A DNA stretch of 32,290 nt from Candidatus Olsenella stercoravium (GCA_019116265.1 DXBZ01000063.1:1-32290), one strand, 5' to 3'; shown: positions 23,353 to 29,811, counted from the stretch's first letter. A program made the numbers and translations. Notes: generated by a model not told the origin, from the sequence alone.

Positions 23353-24240
23353 CTACTCCTTTCCGTCGACGACACGTCCGTCGGAGATGCGTACGACGCG
23401 GTCAGCCGCAGCTGCCACGCTCTCGTCGTGGGTGACGAGGACGATGGTGGTACCAAAGCGTTCCCGCACCTTTCCTAGGAGGCCCACGACCTTCTCGCCG
23501 TTTTCTCGGTCGAGGCTGCCTGTGGGCTCGTCGGCAAGGACGACGGCAGGACGCGAGACGAGAGCTCGCGCGATGGCCACGCGCTGCTGTTGCCCGCCGG
23601 AGAGCTCGGAGGGCATGCTCTTCTCGCAGTCCGTGATGTTGAGAAGGTCAAGGAGCTCGGCAACCGTTGCCGGGTCCGGACGAGACCCGTCGAAGCGCAC
23701 GGGAAGCTCTACGTTGTCTCGCACGGAGAGGAACGGGACGAGATTGTGGAACTGGTAGACGAGACCGACGGTGTGTCGGCGATAGAGGGCAAGAGCGTCT
23801 GCGCCAAGCGTGGAGAGATCCATGCCGTCCACGACCACGCGACCAGCGGTGGGGGCGTCCACGCCGCCAAGGATGTGCAGCAGCGTCGACTTGCCGGAGC
23901 CCGAGGCGCCCATGATGGCGACGAACTCACCCCGGCGTACGGTGAGCGTGGCACCATCGAGTGCCCTCCGCTCCGCTGCGCCCTCGCCGAAGACGCGCGT
24001 GACGTCCTCGACGATGACCGCTGGGTCGGCATGGTTGCTGCCGATGGTTAGGGGCTGCGCTCCGGTTGCGGAGGTGCCATCAAGTGACACGTCGAAGGGG
24101 ATGCGCCGCTCACGGTCGACTTTCTTTGCAAAGAGCGTGAACGCTGTGGTCATGCTCATTCCGAGGTCGCGACATATTCCCTCCATGGAGCGCTTGGTGT
24201 CCTGATCGAGCCGGAAGTTGACGAGCGTGGTCTCGGACAT
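23353..24240 (-). CDS. RelB/DinJ-like RHH domain fused to an ABC ATPase
   Basis: This 295-residue protein joins two domains in one frame. Residues 1-53 match RelB/DinJ antitoxin N-termini: VNFRLDQDTKRSMEGICRDL, GMSMTTAFTLFAKKV and RIPFDV. After a linker (about 54-74) comes a MacB/LolD-type ATPase: Walker A GASGSGKST (111-119), signature LSGGQQQ (213-219), Walker B VVLADE (233-238) and His271. The family's usual length is about 225, so the N-terminal 70 residues are extra. AAGGAGG precedes ATG 24240, and I see no internal start with a ribosome site that would give the ATPase alone. It partners the FtsX permease 2 bases downstream. A dyad flanking its -10 box suggests autoregulation by the fused domain. 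Confidence 0.88.
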   Translation of the reverse strand: MSETTLVNFRLDQDTKRSMEGICRDLGMSMTTAFTLFAKKVDRERRIPFDVSLDGTSATGAQPLTIGSNHADPAVIVEDVTRVFGEGAAERRALDGATLTVRRGEFVAIMGASGSGKSTLLHILGGVDAPTAGRVVVDGMDLSTLGADALALYRRHTVGLVYQFHNLVPFLSVRDNVELPVRFDGSRPDPATVAELLDLLNITDCEKSMPSELSGGQQQRVAIARALVSRPAVVLADEPTGSLDRENGEKVVGLLGKVRERFGTTIVLVTHDESVAAAADRVVRISDGRVVDGKE

Positions 24241-24253
24241 GGGAGCCTCCTTA

Positions 24254-24294
24254 AAGATATTGTCTTTATATTATCTTACACAGAGAGAAAACAA
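24254..24294 (-). promoter_or_regulatory. Promoter and dyad before the RelB-ABC fusion gene
   Basis: On the minus strand TTGTTT (24294-24289) and TATAAA (24270-24265) are 18 bases apart. AAGATA (24254-24259) and TATCTT (24272-24277) form a perfect dyad flanking the -10 box. A ribbon-helix-helix dimer bound here would block transcription. Confidence 0.5.
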
Positions 24295-24311
24295 AAGCTG
24301 GCACCTGGAGT

Positions 24312-24359
24312 AAATGCCAGAATGCATTTGGATTACAAAGTGGTCTAACGTGGTATAAA
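24312..24359 (+). promoter_or_regulatory. Promoter and dyad before the antitoxin-toxin pair
   Basis: An extended -10 box TGGTATAAA (24351-24359) lies 45 bases before the antitoxin start; the -35 region is weak (TTACAA at 24333-24338 with a short spacer). AAATGC (24312-24317) and GCATTT (24324-24329) form a perfect dyad just upstream, a likely operator for the encoded antitoxin. Confidence 0.5.
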
Positions 24360-24403
24360 TGGAATCAAACAATGACACTTGGACAATCGGTAGGGGAGGT
24401 CCC

Positions 24404-24694
24404 ATGGCAACGTCAATGACGTCGCTCAACACCAAGCTGAGCGTCGAGGAGAAGGACGCCTTCGTCAGGAACACCGCCGCCCTGGGCCTGACGCCGTCCG
24501 CTGCCATCAAGGTCTTCGTCCACATGTTCAACGAGTGCGGCGGCTTCCCGTTTGAGGTTCGCCGGCAGGTGAGCGACGAGGCCACAACCTACCTCTCTGC
24601 GGATGATTACGGGCGCTTTGCGAGCGCCCTCGACTCTGCCATGCCCGTGGCTACCCAAGAGCTGCTTGGTCGCGAGTTCTCATGGGAGGGCTAG
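24404..24694 (+). CDS. RelB/DinJ-family antitoxin-like protein
   Basis: This 96-residue protein has an N-terminal ribbon-helix-helix pattern: SLNTKLSVEEKDAFVRNTA, LGLTPSAAIKVFVHMF and GGFPFEV, closely parallel to the domain fused to the ABC ATPase next door. The C-terminal 40 residues (DDYGRFASALDSAMPV onward) would bind and neutralise the toxin. ATG 24404 follows GGGGAGG. Its stop lies inside the toxin gene (13-base overlap), typical of toxin-antitoxin pairs. GNAT toxins usually pair with DUF1778 antitoxins, so a RelB-like partner is a less common pairing. Confidence 0.85.
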   Translation: MATSMTSLNTKLSVEEKDAFVRNTAALGLTPSAAIKVFVHMFNECGGFPFEVRRQVSDEATTYLSADDYGRFASALDSAMPVATQELLGREFSWEG

Positions 24695-25167
24695 CGTTTC
24701 TTCGCATTCGCCCGCTTCTCGACGATGACGACGTGAGCGAGTTCTCCTCGGGTAACGACGACAACGACGCCTGGCTCAAGGGGCGCGCGCATCGCGCGAT
24801 GCGCGACGGGACGGCTCGGGTGTACGTCCTGCCCCTCTCAACTGGTGAAATTTGCGGCTACTATGCCCTGAGCACCCATGCGGTGGCGCGGGTCGGGACG
24901 CTCGCCGGCTCGTTGCGTCGAAACGCCCCGGACCCGATTCCCTGCACGCTGCTTGGCCAGCTTGCCGTCGATGAGTGCTATCAGGGGGAGTCGGCGGGAG
25001 CCAGATTGCTGCAGGACGCCATTCGCCGCGCGGCTGCGGCGTCGCGCATCGTCGCATCGCGGGCGCTTGTCGTCGACCCGGCTGACGAGCACGCGGAGGG
25101 CTTCTACGCTCACTTTGGGTTCCAGCGCCTGGCGAGCGATTCTCGCCGCATGTTCGTGCGGCTTTAG
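24682..25167 (+). CDS. GNAT-family toxin (TacT/AtaT-like acetyltransferase)
   Basis: This 161-residue GNAT protein follows the toxin pattern: FSSGNDDNDAWLKGRA near the start, GYYALSTHAVAR, PIPCTLLGQLAVDE, ALVVDPADEHAEGFYAHFGF with Tyr142 at the expected catalytic place. Such toxins acetylate aminoacyl-tRNA and stop translation. The acetyl-CoA loop is unusual: residues 101-106 read Q-G-E-S-A-G where family members have Q/R-x-x-G-x-G/A, so the key first glycine is serine. That could mean weakened or lost activity. ATG 24682 overlaps the antitoxin gene; no strong ribosome site is visible, fitting translational coupling. Confidence 0.85.
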   Translation: MGGLAFLRIRPLLDDDDVSEFSSGNDDNDAWLKGRAHRAMRDGTARVYVLPLSTGEICGYYALSTHAVARVGTLAGSLRRNAPDPIPCTLLGQLAVDECYQGESAGARLLQDAIRRAAAASRIVASRALVVDPADEHAEGFYAHFGFQRLASDSRRMFVRL

Positions 25168-25173
25168 TGCGCG

Positions 25174-25203
25174 GCGTCGAGCCTCGGTTGACCACGTGCG
25201 AGA
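25174..25203. repeat. Right copy of the 30-base direct repeat
   Basis: Matches 21810-21839 at 26 of 30 positions and starts 7 bases after the toxin gene. Read in the same frame as the left copy it again spells ASSLG-stop, so it looks like a remnant or duplication of the end of the FtsX gene. Confidence 0.6.
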
Positions 25204-25213
25204 GACGTCAACC
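25186..25213. promoter_or_regulatory. Perfect dyad upstream of the XRE-TPR gene
   Basis: GGTTGAC (25186-25192) and GTCAACC (25207-25213) form a perfect 7-base inverted repeat with a 14-base spacer. It lies 9 bases upstream of the -35 box described for the XRE gene and may be an operator, or a weak hairpin after the toxin gene. Confidence 0.4.
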
Positions 25214-25222
25214 AGCGCTCCT

Positions 25223-25251
25223 TTGATTCCACTTCCGCTCGACCGCATACT
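25223..25251 (+). promoter_or_regulatory. Promoter of the XRE-TPR gene
   Basis: TTGATT (25223-25228) and CATACT (25246-25251) are separated by exactly 17 bases, a good sigma-70-type match. The start codon follows 36 bases downstream. Confidence 0.55.
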
Positions 25252-25287
25252 GGAGATAGCAGCTGTTCGCAGCGCCAAGGGGGAGCT

Positions 25288-26439
25288 ATGAGCGAGAGCA
25301 TCAACATCGGCCGAACCATCGCGCGAGAGCGTCGTCGCAAGGGCATCACGCAGGAGGCACTGGCCGCCCACCTCGGCGTCTCGAAGGCAGCCGTGAGCAA
25401 GTGGGAGCTCGGCCAGAGCCTTCCGGACGTGAGCCTGTTGCCGCGCATCACCGCGTACTTCTCGCTCACCCTGGACGAGCTCTTCGACTGGCGCGACGAG
25501 CTCTCTCAGGAGGAGTCCGCTGCACTCTATGCCGAGGTATACGCACTGGGCGAGAAGGACCTTGGCGCCGCGCACGAGCGACTGCGTGCGCTTGCCTCGG
25601 AGCACTACTCGGACGCTAACCTGCTGCTCATGCTGGCGTCGCTCCTCACGGTCTGGGCGGGCGGCATGGCTACGCCGTTCGCGTCGGCGGGCGAGAAGGA
25701 CAGCGTGTCCGATGCCGACGGTCTTACCGACGAGGCGCTCGCCCTGCTCGACCGCGTGCTCGAGGTGGCAACGGACCCCACTGCCCTGTATCTCGCGCAG
25801 CAGCAGAAGGCCACGACGCTCTTCCAGGCAGGCAGCTACGCAGAAGCAACGACGCTGCTGGAGTCACTCGTGCGCCGACAGGACACGAGCGCCCCGACGA
25901 TGCTTCTGGCCTCTGCCTACCGCAAGCTCGGCCGCAACGACGAGGCCCTCGACCTTCTGCAGGCGGAGCGCCTGCGCGCGGCGAGCTTCGTGCTCTCGGC
26001 GCTCATGCAGGAAGTGGGGATGCGAGATGATGCGGCATTTGCGCGGGTGGCTGGCAACGCCGCAGAGGTGGTCTTTGAGGCTCTCGACATGGGCGCGGTG
26101 AACCCGTTTTTCTCGGCAACGATGTCCCTCGAGGTGGCGGAGGTACTGCGCAAGGCTGGCGAGAAGGACGGTGCGCTCGAGGCGCTTGCGCGAGCAATCG
26201 AAGCTGTGACCCTGGAGCATCAGGACGCGACAGACTCTCCGCTCTGGGATCGCATGGCCGACCGTCTCGACCCCGCCTGTGCCGGCGAGGCATGGGCCGA
26301 GCACAAGGCACGTCAGGCAGGCGAGGCAAGATTGCTCATTCGACAGGGTCTCGCCGAGCGCACATCGTCTCCTGAGTGGCAGAGGATTGTGAGCGACAAT
26401 CCTCGTTACCGCGACATTCTTGCGAAGACTCCGCGCTGA
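25288..26439 (+). CDS. XRE-family regulator with TPR-like C-terminus
   Basis: This 383-residue protein has an N-terminal XRE helix-turn-helix (IGRTIARERRRKGITQEALA, HLGVSKAAVSKWELGQSLPD, residues about 7-60). The rest is alpha-helical with TPR-like repeats (ALYLAQQQKATTLFQAGSYAEA, LLASAYRKLGRNDEALDLL, EVLRKAGEKDGALEALARAI). The layout resembles peptide- or stress-responsive regulators. Three copies of the GAGAAGGAC motif occur in the gene, each read as GEKD or EKD. ATG 25288 follows GGGGAG. No obvious target operon adjoins it. Its last 104 bases overlap a convergent gene. Confidence 0.85.
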   Translation: MSESINIGRTIARERRRKGITQEALAAHLGVSKAAVSKWELGQSLPDVSLLPRITAYFSLTLDELFDWRDELSQEESAALYAEVYALGEKDLGAAHERLRALASEHYSDANLLLMLASLLTVWAGGMATPFASAGEKDSVSDADGLTDEALALLDRVLEVATDPTALYLAQQQKATTLFQAGSYAEATTLLESLVRRQDTSAPTMLLASAYRKLGRNDEALDLLQAERLRAASFVLSALMQEVGMRDDAAFARVAGNAAEVVFEALDMGAVNPFFSATMSLEVAEVLRKAGEKDGALEALARAIEAVTLEHQDATDSPLWDRMADRLDPACAGEAWAEHKARQAGEARLLIRQGLAERTSSPEWQRIVSDNPRYRDILAKTPR

Positions 26440-26953
26440 TGCTCCGCGTGACGATCTCGTCCTCGTCGCGTCCGGTCACCATGCAGTAGATGATGAAGAC
26501 GAGGCGGACGCCGAGGTTCAGGAACAGCAGCGCGAATATGAACCCGAGGCCGCCTAGGACTACCTGCTGGATGATCGACGTCGGCCCGACGATGAGAACG
26601 AATTTCACGGTGTCGAGCACCCTGAGCGCGAAGGCTGCCGCCGCGACCGCGACGATGACACGTGCGGGCAGCCAGACGCGGCAGACCGCCTGGAGAGACC
26701 TGATGGAGCTCATGATGAGTATCGCGAAGACGAAGAACGCAACGCCGAAGCCCGCGGCGCAGCCGAGCGTGAAGCCGAGGTCGAAGGGCTGATCGTTCGC
26801 CCGTGTCCCCGCGAAGCCGACCGCCGCGCCGAACGCCGCTCCCAGCAGCGCGAATATGACGTACACCACGACGTCGAGACGCCTCTTGCCGTGGATGACG
26901 TCACCTGCGTACTGCATCTCGTCGGACGTGGGCAGCCTTACGAACACAGCCAT
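26336..26953 (-). CDS. Membrane protein of unknown function
   Basis: This protein of about 205 residues has four likely membrane segments (VVVYVIFALLGAAFGAAVGFA; LGFTLGCAAGFGVAFFVFAIL; VIVAVAAAAFALRVL; VLGGLGFIFALLFLNLGV with a following VFIIYCMV). I recognise no family. ATG 26953 is preferred: AGGAAAGG ends 9 bases before it, whereas ATG 26962 abuts that site directly. The charged C-terminal tail after the last membrane segment (from about residue 165) is encoded opposite the end of the XRE gene; this antisense tail may be an extension gained after loss of an earlier stop. Confidence 0.65.
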   Translation of the reverse strand: MAVFVRLPTSDEMQYAGDVIHGKRRLDVVVYVIFALLGAAFGAAVGFAGTRANDQPFDLGFTLGCAAGFGVAFFVFAILIMSSIRSLQAVCRVWLPARVIVAVAAAAFALRVLDTVKFVLIVGPTSIIQQVVLGGLGFIFALLFLNLGVRLVFIIYCMVTGRDEDEIVTRSISAESSQECRGNEDCRSQSSATQETMCARRDPVE

Positions 26954-27116
26954 GCGGAGCATCCTTTCCTAAGGGTGCGCCTAGGGTAGTCGCGCGCCAC
27001 GTGCCGTGCGTAACGAGCCGGTAAGCGCTCTGACAGGGTTTGTGGCGCGGTCCCGTGGGAAAGGACGGTATCGTAGCCATAGGACAGGTTGCTTGGAATC
27101 GGGGAGGCGTTTGCGC

Positions 27117-28019
27117 GTGTTGTCCGGTCGAACAGGACGAAGCGTTGCCTTCGCGTTCGCGGCGGCGGCGCTCTATGCGCTGAGCACGCCGTTTTCCAAG
27201 GTGCTGCTTGCCGATATCGCGCCGAACATGATGGCGGCGTTGCTGTACCTTGGCGCGGGCGCCGGCATGACGGTGCTTTCGCTCGCTGACGGCGTGCGCG
27301 GAGACGCGGGCGAGGCGCGCGGACGGTCCCTCGAGCGGACGGACGTCCCCTACGTGGCCGCGATGGTCGCGCTCGACGTGGCGGCGCCCCTGCTGCTCAT
27401 GGCCGGGCTCTCCCTCTCGTCGGCGGAGAGCGTCTCGCTGCTGAACAACTTCGAGATCGTGGCGACCGCCCTTATCGCCCGCCTCGCGTTCGGGGAGCGG
27501 GTGGGGGTGCGTGCGGCAGTCGGCATCGGTGCCATCTCCCTGGCGTGCGCTCTCCTGTCTTGGGACGCGGGCGCGCGCGGGTTCTCCGCCGGCTCGCTTC
27601 TCACGCTTGCGGCATGTCTGTGCTGGGGCATCGAGAACAACTGCACGAACAGGTTGTCGGACTGCGATCCGGTCAAGGTCGTCGTCATCAAGGGGTGGGG
27701 CTCTGGCGCGGGCGCGCTCGTCGTGGCGCTCTGCGCGGGAGACGCCCTGCCGATGCTCGTCGACGCGTGGCTCGCACTCCTGCTCGGGTTCGTCTCGTAC
27801 GGGCTGTCGATTGCCTGCTACGTGCGCGCCCAGCGCGACCTGGGAGCGGCGCGAACGAGCGCGTTCTACGCGGTGAACCCCTTCATCGGCAGCGCGCTGG
27901 CGTTCGCGCTGTTCCGCACGCCGCTCGCCCCGACGTTCGCCGTCGCGCTCGTTCTCATGGCGCTCGGCACATGGCTCGTGGCGCCGCGAGAGCCTAGTGC
28001 GTCTCGCCCACCAGCTTGA
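27117..28019 (+). CDS. EamA/DMT-superfamily exporter
   Basis: This protein of about 300 residues has ten likely membrane segments in two EamA repeats (FAAAALYALSTPFSKVLLADIAP, then LLTLAACLCWGIENNCTNRLS at the second repeat, ending VALVLMALGTWLVAP). Members export metabolites, amino acids or drugs; the substrate is not clear. GTG 27117 is chosen because GGGGAGG at 27101-27107 gives normal spacing and MLSGRTGRSVAFAF enters directly into the first membrane helix. An earlier ATG would add 37 non-family residues. Its 3' end overlaps the convergent SMR gene by 26 bases. Confidence 0.85.
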   Translation: MLSGRTGRSVAFAFAAAALYALSTPFSKVLLADIAPNMMAALLYLGAGAGMTVLSLADGVRGDAGEARGRSLERTDVPYVAAMVALDVAAPLLLMAGLSLSSAESVSLLNNFEIVATALIARLAFGERVGVRAAVGIGAISLACALLSWDAGARGFSAGSLLTLAACLCWGIENNCTNRLSDCDPVKVVVIKGWGSGAGALVVALCAGDALPMLVDAWLALLLGFVSYGLSIACYVRAQRDLGAARTSAFYAVNPFIGSALAFALFRTPLAPTFAVALVLMALGTWLVAPREPSASRPPA

Positions 28020-28317
28020 GGCCGATGACGCACGCCACAAGGCCCGCGATGAGCAGGGTCTTTGCCCATGAGAACGACTCCGCGCCGGAGGCGACGCCCC
28101 ACGCCACCGTGAGCGCGGCGCCGATGCCCACCCAGACGGCGTATGCCGTGCCCAGCGGAATCGTGCGAACGGCGTGGCTCAGGCCGAGCATGCTCGCCGT
28201 GAGGGCGACGAGAAACACGATTGAGGGGACGGGCTGTGAGAAGCCCTCGGAGCGGTCGAGGGCCTGGGCCCACACGGCCTCCATCGCGCCCGACACGACC
28301 AAGATGACCCAATCCAT
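27994..28317 (-). CDS. gdx: SMR-family guanidinium exporter (Gdx/SugE type)
   Basis: This 107-residue protein has four membrane helices of the small multidrug resistance family. MDWVILVVSGAMEAVWAQAL carries the essential helix-1 glutamate (Glu13) in the Gdx/SugE style, GFSQPVPS follows, and GTAYAVWVGIGAALT is the SMR signature; it ends IGLKLVGETH as Gdx proteins do. Gdx exports guanidinium in exchange for protons as a dual-topology dimer. GGAGG sits five bases before ATG 28317. A guanidine-III-type aptamer lies directly upstream on the same strand, which supports guanidinium as substrate. Confidence 0.93.
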   Translation of the reverse strand: MDWVILVVSGAMEAVWAQALDRSEGFSQPVPSIVFLVALTASMLGLSHAVRTIPLGTAYAVWVGIGAALTVAWGVASGAESFSWAKTLLIAGLVACVIGLKLVGETH

Positions 28318-28335
28318 GGCAACCTCCAAGATTAT

Positions 28336-28375
28336 GCGCCGTCTTTGCGATTCTGGTACGGCTGCCCTCGTCAGA
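28336..28375 (-). promoter_or_regulatory. Guanidine-III (mini-ykkC-III type) riboswitch aptamer
   Basis: Read on the minus strand, the leader of gdx contains TCTGACGAGG, GCAGCCGTACCAGA and AAAGACGGCGC in order. This matches the known guanidine-III layout: short stem P1 (TCTG with CAGA here), the GACGAGG segment, CCGTACC, and the AAGACGGCGC strand that pairs back with GCAGCCGT (one bulged A) to form the pseudoknot. The aptamer ends 18 bases before the start, so the ribosome site GGAGG is close enough for control of translation. The assignment is from recalled consensus and local pairing. Confidence 0.85.
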
Positions 28376-28394
28376 GACCCGTTGGGTCTGGGGC

Positions 28395-28424
28395 ATCGTA
28401 GCACAGGTGGCTGCCATGTCTCAA
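28395..28424 (-). promoter_or_regulatory. Promoter of the riboswitch-gdx transcript
   Basis: On the minus strand TTGAGA (28424-28419) and TACGAT (28400-28395) are 18 bases apart. Transcription would start near 28388, and a small hairpin AGACCC-AAC-GGGTCT precedes the aptamer. Confidence 0.5.
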
Positions 28425-28426
28425 AA

Positions 28427-28639
28427 GAGGTTTGGGTTCAAGTTTTAGCGGTTTCTCGAGTAGGCGGTTACAGAACTCCAGCTCAGCGGGGCGGGTTGTC
28501 TGCCGGCCCTGACGGCGTGAACCCAAACCGGAAAACGGTTTGGGTTCACCACGAGCCTATAGTGCAAAAGCGCGAAGCCGTTACCTGCACGTATGTAACC
28601 TGATACTCGCGAAACCGCCGGAACGTGAACCCAAACCTC
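28427..28639. repeat. 213-bp nested inverted-repeat element (GGTTTGGGTTCA)
   Basis: Outer arms GAGGTTTGGGTTCA (28427-28440) and exact complement (28626-28639) are extended inward by further imperfect pairing (GCGGTTTCTCGAGTA with TACTCGCGAAACCGC). In the middle, GTGAACCCAAACCG (28517-28530) and its exact complement (28536-28549) form a tight hairpin with a 5-base loop. The core thus occurs four times, alternating in orientation. It is a REP/MITE-like element. Its left edge borders the gdx promoter. Confidence 0.75.
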
Positions 28640-28721
28640 GAGAGGCGGTGTCTGCGCCTTGCTTTGTGCCGAGTTGGAGGCAGGCAGTTTGCCGGCGAGC
28701 AGCTGCGCAACGGGCTGTTTC

Positions 28722-28750
28722 TTGTGTGGCTTCGGGCGTGCGGTGACAAT
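28722..28750 (+). promoter_or_regulatory. Promoter of the XRE-TipAS gene
   Basis: TTGTGT (28722-28727) and GACAAT (28745-28750) are separated by 17 bases, 33 bases before the start codon. The match is moderate. Confidence 0.45.
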
Positions 28751-28783
28751 GGCCTTACCGAGAGACCCGAGCGAGGAGGACCC

Positions 28784-29611
28784 ATGGCCATCAAGGACGT
28801 CATCACCGCCATCCGCAAGGAGGCGGGCATTACGCAGGAAGAAATGGCGCGCAGGCTCTACGTGACGCGGCAGGCCGTCAGCCGCTGGGAGCAAGGCGAG
28901 ACGACCCCCGGGATCGACATGGTCAAGCTCATCTGCGTCACCTTCGGCGTGCCGCTCGAGCGCTTCTTTGACATGCCCATGAGCTACTACTGCCAGTGCT
29001 GCAGCATGCCCATCCCCGACGAGGAGATGCACGGCACCGAGGCCGACGGCTCCAAGAGCGTGGACTTCTGCAAGTTCTGCTACGACCACGGAGACTTCAC
29101 CGCCAAGGGCATGACGATGGACGAGTTCATCGAGGCCACGGCCCCCATGGAGGCCAAGGCGCTCGGCGTCTCCCTCGACGAGGCGGTCTCGCTCATGGCC
29201 ACGCTGCTGCCGCATCTCAAGCGCTGGCGCGAGGTCGCCGAGAACGAGGCGGCCTACGGCGAGGAGGTTCGGGCTGCCTACGGCGACGAGGTGATGGATA
29301 CTGCTAACGAGAAGTACGTGGCGATGGGGGAGGCCGCCCACCTGCAGGCCGAGGAGCTGGCGCTGGCCATCAACGAGCAGCTGCGCCGCGCTATGGAGGC
29401 GGGAGACCCGGCCGGTCCGGAGGCGCGCAAGCTCGTTGCGATGCACGGCCACTGGCTGCGCATGTACTGGCCGGATGGCCTCTACACGCCCGAGGCCCAC
29501 AAGAGCCTGGCCGATGGTTACGTCTCCGACGAGCGGTTTCGCGCGTACTACGAGAAGGTGGCCCCAGGCGCTGCGCAGTTCCTGCGCGACGCAATCCACG
29601 CGTGCGTGTGA
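28784..29611 (+). CDS. XRE HTH - zinc ribbon - TipAS-like regulator
   Basis: This 275-residue protein has three parts. Residues 1-62 are an XRE helix-turn-helix (IRKEAGITQEEMARRLYVTR, QAVSRWEQGETTPGIDMVKL). Residues 66-110 are a zinc ribbon with Cys70, Cys73, Cys96 and Cys99 (CQCCSMPI and CKFC). Residues about 155-275 resemble the TipAS ligand-binding domain (HGHWLRMYWPDGLYTPEAH, ADGYVSDERFRAYYEKVAPG, AAQFLRDAI). TipAS domains bind thiopeptide antibiotics and usually follow a MerR domain. Here an XRE domain takes that place. ATG 28784 follows GGAGGA. No exporter adjoins on the same strand; gdx lies upstream, transcribed the other way. Confidence 0.87.
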   Translation: MAIKDVITAIRKEAGITQEEMARRLYVTRQAVSRWEQGETTPGIDMVKLICVTFGVPLERFFDMPMSYYCQCCSMPIPDEEMHGTEADGSKSVDFCKFCYDHGDFTAKGMTMDEFIEATAPMEAKALGVSLDEAVSLMATLLPHLKRWREVAENEAAYGEEVRAAYGDEVMDTANEKYVAMGEAAHLQAEELALAINEQLRRAMEAGDPAGPEARKLVAMHGHWLRMYWPDGLYTPEAHKSLADGYVSDERFRAYYEKVAPGAAQFLRDAIHACV

Positions 29612-29690
29612 TTCGGCTTCAGGAAGCGTGCCCTGGTTCACACGGTGCACCTTTCTTCCTAATCCGGTTATCGAGCCTTGGTCACTTTAA

Positions 29691-29769
29691 CCTAGCGAAT
29701 TGCGAATCATCTACTTTTGCTAGGTTATCCTAGCAAAAGTAGATATTTGAGAAGTTGCTAGGATATAAT
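29691..29769 (+). promoter_or_regulatory. 72-bp dyad and -10 box before the DUF4143 ATPase gene
   Basis: A perfect 16-base inverted repeat (29709-29724 and 29729-29744, loop TTAT) contains GCTAGG/CCTAGC. Outer CCTAGC (29691-29696) and GCTAGG (29757-29762) are placed symmetrically about the same centre, extending the dyad to 72 bases. A perfect TATAAT (29764-29769) follows immediately. No strong -35 is visible, so an activator or repressor bound at four half-sites is plausible. Confidence 0.6.
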
Positions 29770-29811
29770 CAGCGCCATGAGTCGCGCAGCATGACCGGAT
29801 AAGGGGGCCTT

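Noticed and set aside
28459-28640. Short open frames inside the GGTTTGGGTTCA element
   Set aside because: They translate inverted-repeat DNA and show no protein-like conservation or ribosome site.
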